DNA from: Candidatus Pacearchaeota archaeon
Lineage (GTDB): Archaea; Nanobdellota; Nanobdellia; Pacearchaeales; GW2011-AR1
Direction of reading: 5' to 3'
Assembly: GCA_002687255.1 (NCBI GenBank)
Contig: NYZR01000034.1
Span: 1-8,981 of the forward strand
DNA length: 8,981 nt
A program made the position numbers and the translations under genes. This document shows, piece after piece, positions 4,188-8,981 of the stretch (position 1 is its first letter; each line of letters begins with the position of its first letter). Below the pieces are notes generated by a model. That model was not told the origin of the DNA, made no database searches, and saw only the letters and a list, made by a program, of their open reading frames with translations.

Positions 4188-4526
4188 ATGACGGATGAAA
4201 GCCAGATAAGAAAAGATATGAGAGGTGCCTGTTCAAGAATTTTATACGAAGATAGCAGATACATAATTGGAGTAGATAATAACGGAACAGATGAGCATAA
4301 TCTTCTTGTTGATGATGCTTATGCTTTTTTGGATAGAGCAATACTTAACGAATTAGCAAGAGCAGATGCTCAGAGACTAGAATCAAGTTTAGGAATGATC
4401 GGAGGGCAAGTATTACAAGAAATGAGAACAAAAGATATTCCTCTGGAGGAATTGGGCTGGGCTTTAGCAAAAGCAGCCATAAGAGATCAAGAAGATTATG
4501 CAAGCCATCTTGTCTCAAAAGAATAG
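4188..4526 (+). CDS. Unknown 112-residue soluble protein
   Basis: The product begins MTDESQIRKDMRGACSRILYED and is acidic, without membrane segments or cysteine motifs. A helical middle (YAFLDRAILNELARADAQRLE, about 46-66) is followed by a Gly-containing turn and more helix (LEELGWALAKAAIRDQEDY, about 87-105). I do not recognise a family. Codons end in T or A and Arg is AGA (GAT GAT GCT TAT GCT), whereas neighbouring housekeeping genes strongly prefer C-ending codons. This points to recent acquisition or a different selective regime. It lies downstream of the intron-bearing tRNA and between two structured repeats, a typical place for imported genes. A GTG at 4173 could extend it by five residues. 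Confidence 0.65.
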   Translation: MTDESQIRKDMRGACSRILYEDSRYIIGVDNNGTDEHNLLVDDAYAFLDRAILNELARADAQRLESSLGMIGGQVLQEMRTKDIPLEELGWALAKAAIRDQEDYASHLVSKE

Positions 4527-4584
4527 GATTGGGAAGATTTTTATCATTGTTTCAACTAAGAAAAATTCCGGAGGATCCAAACAA

Positions 4585-4663
4585 GATCGTGCATAGCGCT
4601 GCAGCGAGCGAAGAGCATCGCAGCGCAACATGCATAAGCGCACGAAGCGCCTATTGCACGATC
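4585..4663. repeat. Three-way-junction palindromic element D
   Basis: GATCGTGCA (4585-4593) is a perfect 9-bp inverted repeat of TGCACGATC (4655-4663), extended by TAG/CTA past one bulged T. Inside are GCGCTGC (4596-4602) with GCAGCGC (4620-4626), and GCGC-ACGAA-GCGC (4638-4650). TGCATA followed by GCGC occurs twice (4590 and 4631). The inner arm holds a 10-bp palindrome, CGCTGCAGCG (4597-4606). The element is much more GC-rich than its flanks and fills most of the gap between the 4188 gene and the channel gene, ending just before the channel's TATA box. It could be a mobile palindromic repeat, a structured RNA or a transcription barrier. No T-run follows, so it is not a bacterial-type terminator. 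Confidence 0.65.
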
Positions 4664-4674
4664 AAAAGAACAAC

Positions 4675-4683
4675 CTTTAAAAG
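4675..4683 (+). promoter_or_regulatory. TATA-like box for the K+ channel gene
   Basis: CTTTAAAAG is centred about 26 nt upstream of the ATG at 4705. Confidence 0.55.
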
Positions 4684-4704
4684 AACATTTACCCTCACAA
4701 CCAC

Positions 4705-5355
4705 ATGCCAAAAAAAGGTGATCAACCCAGCTCTCGCCGTGTAGACTTCTACCTAGCCCTCGTCATAGCTGTCCTCCTCATCGGTTCCCTCCTCTCCCAA
4801 GAATACTTCGACATCCCTTACCAAGTCATCACAGCCCTCATCGCCGTCTTCCTCCTCCTCAAACTCTTCAACATCGTCAAGAAACAGGGAACTTCCTTCG
4901 CAGACTACATGACTCTGGTCATCATCCTGATCTTTGGGATCTTGCACGCTATGTTCAAACACAACCTGAACGCCACCATCCTCAGTGTGATGGTCGTCGT
5001 CTTCCTCTATTCCGTAGGCATGACTCCCTCAGTCAAACACCTGACGAAAACCCACAACGTCTCCAAATTCATCGCCAACTACGTCTTCTTCGTCATTCTT
5101 ATAATCTTCCTCTTCGCCGGCGCCTACATGATGAACCCCTCACACTTCACACTGGATGACCGACCCACACAAATGACATTCCAGAACTCATTCTATTTCA
5201 GCACCATGACCTTCACCACCGTTGGCTACGGAGACATCGCCCCAACACGCATCAACAGAACACTCGCTTCCTTCGAAGCCATCCTCGCCCTCGTCCTAAA
5301 CATCGCCTTCATCGGATACATCCTCTCCTCACACAAATTGAGCCTAGGCACCTAA
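4705..5355 (+). CDS. Potassium channel, six-helix, TVGYGD filter
   Basis: 216 residues in the cell membrane. The selectivity filter TTVGYGD (171-177) lies in TMTFTTVGYGDIAP, preceded by a pore helix (about 158-170) and followed by the inner helix (about 187-208). Upstream hydrophobic helices lie at about 15-30, 41-58, 68-84, 90-106 and 122-142, giving a six-helix subunit that would assemble as a tetramer. The helix at 90-106 lacks the regular arginines of a voltage sensor, so voltage gating is unlikely. There is no RCK/TrkA-N domain after the pore; the protein ends SSHKLSLGT. It probably sets K+ flux or membrane potential (inference). It is convergent with the next gene, with only two bases between stops. 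Confidence 0.9.
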   Translation: MPKKGDQPSSRRVDFYLALVIAVLLIGSLLSQEYFDIPYQVITALIAVFLLLKLFNIVKKQGTSFADYMTLVIILIFGILHAMFKHNLNATILSVMVVVFLYSVGMTPSVKHLTKTHNVSKFIANYVFFVILIIFLFAGAYMMNPSHFTLDDRPTQMTFQNSFYFSTMTFTTVGYGDIAPTRINRTLASFEAILALVLNIAFIGYILSSHKLSLGT

Positions 5356-5357
5356 CC

Positions 5358-5555
5358 TCACAAAAAGAACACCAGCCCTAGCACAAATAAGACAATAACA
5401 ACCCAAAACACGGCCCTCTTCAACCGCTCCTTCCGCTTCCGCTCTCCAGCCCGAGCATAAGCCTCCCGGATCCCCTTCTTCTCCTCGGCACTCATCTTCG
5501 CAGCCTTCGCCCCAGAATAATCGAACTTCTTCAGCCCGCCCGTTTCCACTTCCAT
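5358..5555 (-). CDS. 65-residue tail-anchored membrane protein, unknown
   Basis: The ATG at 5555 gives MEVETGGLKKFDYSGAKAAK, a charged Ala/Lys/Glu-rich helix (EEKKGIREAYARAGERKRKERLKR, about 27-47 in outline) and a C-terminal hydrophobic helix (AVFWVVIVLFVLGLVFF, 48-64). The basic run before the helix predicts a cytoplasmic N-terminus and a tail anchor. The start is set by GTTTATATC centred 26 nt upstream; a TTG at 5564 would add three residues but spoil that spacing. Small tail-anchored proteins of this kind are common and unassigned in archaea. It lies behind the Nudix gene on the same strand with a 31-base gap holding its own promoter. Confidence 0.75.
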   Translation of the reverse strand: MEVETGGLKKFDYSGAKAAKMSAEEKKGIREAYARAGERKRKERLKRAVFWVVIVLFVLGLVFFL

Positions 5556-5576
5556 CCTTTCCAAAGAATGTCAAAA

Positions 5577-5585
5577 GATATAAAC
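5577..5585 (-). promoter_or_regulatory. TATA box for the tail-anchored protein gene
   Basis: Minus-strand GTTTATATC is centred 26 nt upstream of the ATG at 5555 and sits immediately after the Nudix stop codon. Confidence 0.6.
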
Positions 5586-5586
5586 T

Positions 5587-6087
5587 TTACCCAGACTGCT
5601 TCCAAGCCACACTTTCCCCTTCATGCAGCATCTGATCCAACTGCTCTAACTCCTCATAGATCCCCTCAATCAAATCATACCCCTTCGCCTCTTCCAAATT
5701 CACCCACGCATACTCAGTCAGAGCAGAACACAACTTCACTTCCTCCTTGCCAGAAGGCTCAGCAAACAAACTCACAATCAGAGCCGGAACACCGTCCGGA
5801 CGGATATACACCATACTCGTCACATATCCAATCTTCTCAATCTCAAAACCGACTTCCTCCAACACCTCCCGACGCAAAGAATCCTCAAGCACCCCATACC
5901 AATGCTCTGACGTATCCTTCTCCTTCAAAACATAATCCAACACCTCCACCTTGCCGCCCGGCACCGTCCACTTCCCAGGAAACGCCTTCTCCTTCTCTGA
6001 CCGCTTCACCAAAAGATACTTCCCGTCCTTAACCAAAATCCCCGTAACAACAAGATAATGCGCCTGATTCCGATCATACTTCAACAT
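5587..6087 (-). CDS. Nudix hydrolase with an insertion inside the Nudix box
   Basis: 166 residues from the ATG at 6087. The Nudix fold is clear: VVTGILVKDGKYLLVKRS (13-30), PGKWTVPGGKVE (37-48), RREVLEEVGFEI (72-83) and the TSMVYIRPDGVPALIVSLFAE strands (90-110). Catalytic R73, E74, E77 and E78 are present. The segment between GGKVE and RREV is longer than the standard box and contains KEKDTSEHWYGVLED, a variant I associate with a natural Nudix subfamily rather than damage. Such enzymes cleave X-linked nucleoside diphosphates using Mg2+; the substrate is unknown. ATG 6087 has a TATA box centred 24 nt upstream. A TTG at 6105 would overlap the promoter region. It is divergent from a degenerate-Nudix regulator-like gene. 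Confidence 0.9.
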   Translation of the reverse strand: MLKYDRNQAHYLVVTGILVKDGKYLLVKRSEKEKAFPGKWTVPGGKVEVLDYVLKEKDTSEHWYGVLEDSLRREVLEEVGFEIEKIGYVTSMVYIRPDGVPALIVSLFAEPSGKEEVKLCSALTEYAWVNLEEAKGYDLIEGIYEELEQLDQMLHEGESVAWKQSG

Positions 6088-6106
6088 AGCCCAACTCAAC
6101 CACAAT

Positions 6107-6116
6107 CATATTTAAG
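6107..6116. promoter_or_regulatory. Shared bidirectional TATA box between two Nudix-related genes
   Basis: CATATTTAAG reads as a TATA box on both strands (ATATTTAAG forward, TTAAATATG reverse). Its centre is about 24 nt from the ATG at 6087 (minus) and 30 nt from the ATG at 6141 (plus). No other AT-rich box exists in the 53-base gap, so both genes appear to share one core promoter. Confidence 0.55.
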
Positions 6117-6140
6117 TAGTTCCTCAAAATTCTTGACGAG

Positions 6141-6731
6141 ATGCAGAAAGCAATCCTTAACCTATTCACTGAGAACAAACAACTCCCTTTCTCTAGGATA
6201 GAAAAAAAACTCAAGGTAAGATCAAACAAACTAGCCTACCACCTAAAGCAACTTCAAGAAAAAGACATCCTCGCCAAAAAAGGCGAGACCTACGAACTCA
6301 AAGAAGAGGCAGAAGAACTCATCCCCTACCTCTCCTCGGAAACCGCCCCACTCCCAGTCATCCTCATTCATCTCGGAAACCAAAAAGAGGCCTTCCTCCA
6401 CACCAGAACAAAAAGGCCCTACCAAAATAAACTCGCCCTCCCGGGCGGAAGAATTCTCAAAGGAGAATCAATTCAACAGGCAACAAAAAGAATCATGAAG
6501 GACAAACATCAAACCGATGCCAAATTAACAAAGACCCATAGTGTTTCTCTAGAACATATTGGAGGAAAATACTCCTTCATCCTCATCCTAGTCTCTGCGG
6601 CCACAAAAAACCCCATAGAACTCTCCAACATACAAGAAAGCAAAAGCAAGATGATCCAGAGTGACTACAAGGTAATCACCACACAACTCAAGAACGAAAT
6701 TGAAATTCCAACAATCCTCTCAAGAGACTAA
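6141..6731 (+). CDS. Winged-helix protein with degenerate Nudix domain (candidate regulator)
   Basis: 196 residues. Residues 1-66 form a winged helix (AILNLFTENKQLPFSRIEKKL, then VRSNKLAYHLKQLQEKDIL and the wing AKKGETYELKE), like archaeal ArsR/MarR-type domains. Residues 70-195 form a Nudix fold: PVILIHL, the PYQNKLALPGGRILKGES segment (93-110), the box helix IQQATKRIMKDKHQ, then KYSFILILVSA. In the box, G103, E109 and R117 are kept, but the catalytic REXXEE becomes RIMKDK, so the enzyme should be inactive. By analogy with NrtR, where a Nudix domain senses a metabolite for an attached wHTH (there in the opposite domain order), I infer a ligand-responsive repressor. It diverges from an intact Nudix hydrolase over a shared TATA box. 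Confidence 0.78.
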   Translation: MQKAILNLFTENKQLPFSRIEKKLKVRSNKLAYHLKQLQEKDILAKKGETYELKEEAEELIPYLSSETAPLPVILIHLGNQKEAFLHTRTKRPYQNKLALPGGRILKGESIQQATKRIMKDKHQTDAKLTKTHSVSLEHIGGKYSFILILVSAATKNPIELSNIQESKSKMIQSDYKVITTQLKNEIEIPTILSRD

Positions 6732-6732
6732 C

Positions 6733-6741
6733 TTTTTATAG
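6733..6741 (+). promoter_or_regulatory. TATA-like box for the metallopeptidase-like gene
   Basis: TTTTTATAG starts 29 nt upstream of the ATG at 6762, directly after the preceding stop. Confidence 0.5.
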
Positions 6742-6761
6742 CCACATCAACATCTAAAGGG

Positions 6762-7508
6762 ATGCAACCAGAAGTAACATTCACCACTGCAACTGTAGAT
6801 GAAACCATCTCACTCATCAACACCTTCATCAACGGAGATTGGGGAGAAGGGATTCTAAACAACCTACCGGATCTCAAAAGAAAACTCCAGAAAACCCCCT
6901 CAAAAAAACAAAGAGAAAAAATAACATATGATTACTTCAAAAGAATCGAGGAAAAACACGACCTAAAGAAAAAAGCCGAACATTTCCAACAATCATGGAA
7001 CAAAATAAACAACCAAGCAATGAAAGAGCTCGAGAACGTGATGGAAATCAAATGGCCGAAAAGCCACAAAGAAATAACTGCAAGAGTGAACTTCAATCAA
7101 GTTTGTCCCCGCTACCTCGAGAACAAGATATTTGACCTCAATTATTTCCAAACAAACAAAACTATGAAAGAAACAACCCTTCATGAGATTCTACACTTCC
7201 TCTGGTTTGTAAAATGCAAGAAAGTCTTCCCAAAAATACCGAAAGAACGCTACGACGATCCATTCCTCTTCTGGAAATTAAGTGAGATGGTGCCTGCCAT
7301 AATCCTCAACGACAAAAGAATACAAAAAGTCTTTAAGCACAAAGCGAAGGTATACTCAGAGTTTTATCCGATAACAATAAACAACAAGCCACTTCTCACC
7401 CACCTCCAAGAAATCTACGACACCAGGAAAGATATGGAAGACTTCATGAGGAAATCTTGGGAATTCATCAAGAAACACCAGAAAGAGATAAACAAAACAT
7501 TTAAATAA
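6762..7508 (+). CDS. HEXXH zinc-metallopeptidase-like protein, unassigned
   Basis: 248 residues, soluble, no signal peptide. TTLHEILHFLWF contains HEILH (H141, E142, H145), the zinc-binding and catalytic motif of zincin peptidases. E175 in KLSEMVPAIIL, 30 residues on, is a plausible third zinc ligand (gluzincin-like). The N-terminal 140 residues are largely helical and charged (KRKLQKTPSKKQREK; KKKAEHFQQSWNKINNQ), and the C-terminus is helical too. I do not recognise a named family, so a cytoplasmic peptidase role is inference; loss of activity cannot be excluded. It lies immediately upstream of the toxin-antitoxin pair, whose TATA box is inside its last codons. The stop is TAA at 7506-7508. 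Confidence 0.7.
   Translation: MQPEVTFTTATVDETISLINTFINGDWGEGILNNLPDLKRKLQKTPSKKQREKITYDYFKRIEEKHDLKKKAEHFQQSWNKINNQAMKELENVMEIKWPKSHKEITARVNFNQVCPRYLENKIFDLNYFQTNKTMKETTLHEILHFLWFVKCKKVFPKIPKERYDDPFLFWKLSEMVPAIILNDKRIQKVFKHKAKVYSEFYPITINNKPLLTHLQEIYDTRKDMEDFMRKSWEFIKKHQKEINKTFK
7499..7506 (+). promoter_or_regulatory. TATA box of the toxin-antitoxin operon
   Basis: Palindromic ATTTAAAT is centred about 26 nt upstream of the ATG at 7529 and lies within the 3' end of the metallopeptidase-like gene. Confidence 0.6.
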
Positions 7509-7523
7509 TATCAATTGATATTA
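7506..7523. promoter_or_regulatory. Perfect 18-bp palindrome, probable operator
   Basis: TAATATCAATTGATATTA is a perfect dyad between the TATA box and the start codon at 7529. A dimer bound here would block transcription factor or polymerase loading. The adjacent wHTH antitoxin is the natural candidate, consistent with the autoregulation usual for type II toxin-antitoxin operons. Confidence 0.7.
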
Positions 7524-7528
7524 CCGTC

Positions 7529-7822
7529 ATGCAAAAACAAGAACAGAAATCATACAAAGAAAAAAACCAATTAGCCCGTTCACCGACACTCCAAACTGTC
7601 CTCATGGTAGAACACTTCATCAAAGAAAACTCAGGAGAGTTCAAAAAAACAGAAATCTTCCACAACCTCCCGAAAAAAGTCATGTGGCAAACCTTCCAAG
7701 TCATTATGGAATACCTCGAAGAAAACCTCAAAGTCATCTACGATCAAGACGGCACAGCCGTCTATATCTGGAGTCCAGAATTTTACAAAAAGATAAAAAA
7801 CAGACCAGCCATCAAACTATGA
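7529..7822 (+). CDS. Winged-helix antitoxin-like DNA-binding protein
   Basis: 97 residues. After a polar N-terminus (MQKQEQKSYKEKNQLARS), residues 20-83 form a winged helix: TLQTVLMVEHFIKENSG (helix 1), KKTEIFHNL (helix 2), VMWQTFQVIMEYLEEN (recognition helix) and the wing LKVIYDQDGTAVYIWSP. The basic tail EFYKKIKNRPAIKL may hold the toxin. It overlaps the RelE-like gene by four bases (ATGA), typical of coupled toxin-antitoxin pairs, and begins 6 nt after an 18-bp palindrome. I infer that it represses its own operon and neutralises the toxin. The start is the first ATG, 26 nt after the TATA box. The family has no name I can assign with certainty. Confidence 0.78.
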   Translation: MQKQEQKSYKEKNQLARSPTLQTVLMVEHFIKENSGEFKKTEIFHNLPKKVMWQTFQVIMEYLEENLKVIYDQDGTAVYIWSPEFYKKIKNRPAIKL

Positions 7823-8145
7823 AACCTGAAAAAGTCATATTCGTTGACGAAGAATTAGAAAAGGCATTTGCTAAACTCTCAGAAGATGATCCACTGAAAA
7901 AATCAATAACACAGGCCATAAAAGACCTACAACAAAATGCATTCTACGGAAGAAATGTTAAAAAGAAACTCATCCCAAAAGAACTCAAAAAGAAATATGG
8001 TTTCAACAACCTCTGGATCTACAACCTACCAAACGCCTGGCGTCTTCTCTATTCAATAACCAGATCAGAAGATATCAAAATTATCGCAGCAATCCTAGAT
8101 TGGATGAACCATAAAGATTATGAAAGACTATTCAATTTCTCCTAA
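7819..8145 (+). CDS. RelE/ParE-superfamily toxin-like protein
   Basis: 108 residues. The fold pattern fits archaeal RelE-type toxins: an N-terminal strand KVIFVDEELEKAFAKL, helices with PLKKSITQAIKDLQQNAF (25-42), then NLWIYNLPNAWRLLYSITRSEDIKIIAAILDWMNHKDYERLF (64-105), where the LPNAWRLLYSI strand and ILDWMNHKDYERLF tail are the family hallmark. Members usually cut mRNA on the ribosome or otherwise block translation. R75 and the H98/Y101 region are candidate functional residues (inference). The ATG at 7819 overlaps the antitoxin stop (ATGA) and has no Shine-Dalgarno motif, so translation is probably coupled. A longer frame opening at 7684 runs through the antitoxin gene in another frame and is not the start. 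Confidence 0.85.
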   Translation: MKPEKVIFVDEELEKAFAKLSEDDPLKKSITQAIKDLQQNAFYGRNVKKKLIPKELKKKYGFNNLWIYNLPNAWRLLYSITRSEDIKIIAAILDWMNHKDYERLFNFS

Positions 8146-8146
8146 A

Positions 8147-8981
8147 ATGAAACAAAAAAAAGTCCTCCTAGCACTCTCCGGCGGAGTAGACTCCGCCGTC
8201 GCAGCCCTGCTCTTACAAAAACAAAACTACCAAATCACAGCAGTCTTCCTCAAATGCTTCTCCGACACGAAAGACCCCATAACAGGACAATGCAACTGGC
8301 AAGCCGAAAAACGCTCAGCCCAAAAGATCGCAGCCAAACTCAACATCCCTCTCAAAATCCTCGACGCCGAACAAGCCTACAAAACCCAAGTAATCAAACC
8401 CATGATCGACGCCTACAAAGAAGGCCTCACCCCAAACCCAGACATTCCCTGCAACACCCTCATCAAATTCCCTTGGCTCAGAAAAGAAATGAAGAAACAG
8501 AAATGCGATTACATAGCAACAGGACATTACGCACGCATAAAGAAAACAAAAAGCACATCAACAACCCCTAAAAAAGCATCCATCTCACCTTGGTCTGCAG
8601 CTAATTCCAAGGGCGGCGGAGTGGATTCGAGCGGAGCGAGCTATTCTCTTCTCATGGGAAAAGACAAAACCAAAGACCAATCCTACTTCCTGGCAGAACT
8701 CACCCAAGCAGACCTAGAAAAAACACTCTTCCCCGTAGGCAACCTCACCAAATCAGAAGTCCGAAACCTAGCCCACAAAGAAGGCCTACACAACCACGAC
8801 AAAAAATCCACACGAGGCATCTGCTTTGTAGGAAAAGTCAACCTACAAACCTTCCTCAAACACAAGATAAAACCGAAACCCGGAAAGATCATCAATCACG
8901 AGAAAAAAGAGATAGGAAAACACCCCGGAATCCAATACTTCACCATCGGCCAACGCCTTGGCCCCCGACTCGGCATGCACC
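8147..8981 (+). CDS. mnmA: tRNA-specific 2-thiouridylase MnmA (cut by right edge)
   Basis: 278 codons are visible and the frame stays open to the edge. MnmA installs 2-thiouridine at wobble U34 of Lys, Glu and Gln tRNAs using ATP and a persulfide sulfur. Visible hallmarks are the PP-loop SGGVDSA (11-17), NPDIPCN with catalytic C102, TGHYAR (125-130), KDQSYFL (176-182), FPVGNLTKSEVR and STRGICFVG with the second catalytic cysteine C226, then FTIGQR. Between R130 and Y166 there are 35 residues where E. coli MnmA has about ten. This extra stretch (PKKASISPWSAANSKGGG and beyond) is encoded by a dispersed repeat. MnmA is typical of bacteria and organelles, so acquisition by transfer is likely. It starts one base after the toxin stop, without a Shine-Dalgarno motif. 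Confidence 0.95.
   Translation, partial: MKQKKVLLALSGGVDSAVAALLLQKQNYQITAVFLKCFSDTKDPITGQCNWQAEKRSAQKIAAKLNIPLKILDAEQAYKTQVIKPMIDAYKEGLTPNPDIPCNTLIKFPWLRKEMKKQKCDYIATGHYARIKKTKSTSTTPKKASISPWSAANSKGGGVDSSGASYSLLMGKDKTKDQSYFLAELTQADLEKTLFPVGNLTKSEVRNLAHKEGLHNHDKKSTRGICFVGKVNLQTFLKHKIKPKPGKIINHEKKEIGKHPGIQYFTIGQRLGPRLGMH
8587..8642. repeat. Dispersed repeat copy C, in frame inside mnmA
   Basis: ACCTTGG (8587-8593) starts a hairpin closed by CCAAGG (8607-8612), followed by a G-rich core GGGCGGCGGAG and an end rich in GAGCGGAGCGAGC. From the AAGGGCGG motif to the final GCGAGC, spacing equals copy B (1801-1833) exactly. GAGTGGATTCGAG resembles the GAGYGAATCG motif of elements A and E. Its base composition differs sharply from the surrounding A/C-rich coding sequence. 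It encodes residues about 147-166 of MnmA without breaking the frame. Confidence 0.55.

Noticed and set aside
4529..4744. 71-codon frame through element D
   Set aside because: It reads through the palindromic element, overlaps the channel start and has no promoter at the right spacing.
5344..5574. 76-codon minus-strand frame
   Set aside because: Overlaps the tail-anchored protein in another frame, with unnatural composition.
5568..6032. 154-codon Pro/Ser/Thr-rich plus-strand frame
   Set aside because: Antisense shadow of the Nudix gene; the composition is an artefact of complementing its codons.
7684..7818. 45-codon N-terminal extension of the RelE-like toxin
   Set aside because: It runs inside the antitoxin gene in a different frame; the ATGA overlap start at 7819 gives the family length.
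8254..8571. 105-codon plus-strand frame
   Set aside because: Out-of-frame shadow of mnmA, which is open throughout with all motifs.
1..8981. CRISPR array, rRNA, LAGLIDADG nuclease or transposase
   Set aside because: No regularly spaced repeats, no rRNA landmarks, and no recognisable LAGLIDADG or transposase motifs in any credible frame.

Overview
The window is archaeal. It encodes a full-length archaeal translation initiation factor aIF2 beta with a C-terminal zinc ribbon, a DUF424 protein, a Dim2/Pno1-like KH protein, and a tRNA-Asn interrupted by two introns. Almost every gene has a TATA-like box centred about 24-30 nt upstream of a start codon without a Shine-Dalgarno sequence, the signature of leaderless archaeal transcription. 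The compact layout, tiny membrane proteins and a bacterial-type MnmA suggest a DPANN-like lineage (Woesearchaeota/Pacearchaeota type); this placement is inference.

Layout. 1-346 (-): start of a Cys-rich membrane protein cut by the window edge. 386-530: tandem strong hairpins. 580-990 (+): aIF2 beta, whose stop codon directly abuts that of a SAM methyltransferase on the other strand (991-1746). 1883-3040 (+): DUF424, a 28-residue membrane microprotein, a 77-residue membrane protein and the KH protein. 3061-3126: a 21-codon reading frame with its own TATA box. 3170-3949 (+): a HTH plus PD-(D/E)XK-like nuclease gene whose last 12 codons lie inside the tRNA-Asn gene (3911-4052). The tRNA has one intron in the D-loop and one in the anticodon loop. 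4053-4187: a foldable spacer. 4188-4526 (+): an unknown gene with different codon use. 4585-4663: a three-way-junction palindromic element. 4705-5355 (+): a K+ channel, convergent with a small tail-anchored protein (5358-5555, -). 5587-6087 (-) and 6141-6731 (+): a Nudix hydrolase and a winged-helix protein with a degenerate Nudix domain, diverging from one shared TATA box. 6762-7508 (+): an HEXXH metallopeptidase-like protein. 7529-8145 (+): a wHTH antitoxin/RelE-like toxin pair with an 18-bp perfect palindrome over its promoter. 8147-8981 (+): MnmA, cut by the right edge and carrying an in-frame insertion made of a repeat also found between genes.

Three things deserve most attention. First, the two-intron tRNA-Asn overlapped by a nuclease gene is a candidate homing or intron-spreading arrangement. 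Second, a family of short structured repeats (copies near 469, 1780 and 8587, with related pieces near 432 and 4101) includes one copy translated inside mnmA, as Rickettsia palindromic elements are. Third, the divergent Nudix / dead-Nudix-wHTH pair looks like an enzyme with its own ligand-sensing regulator.
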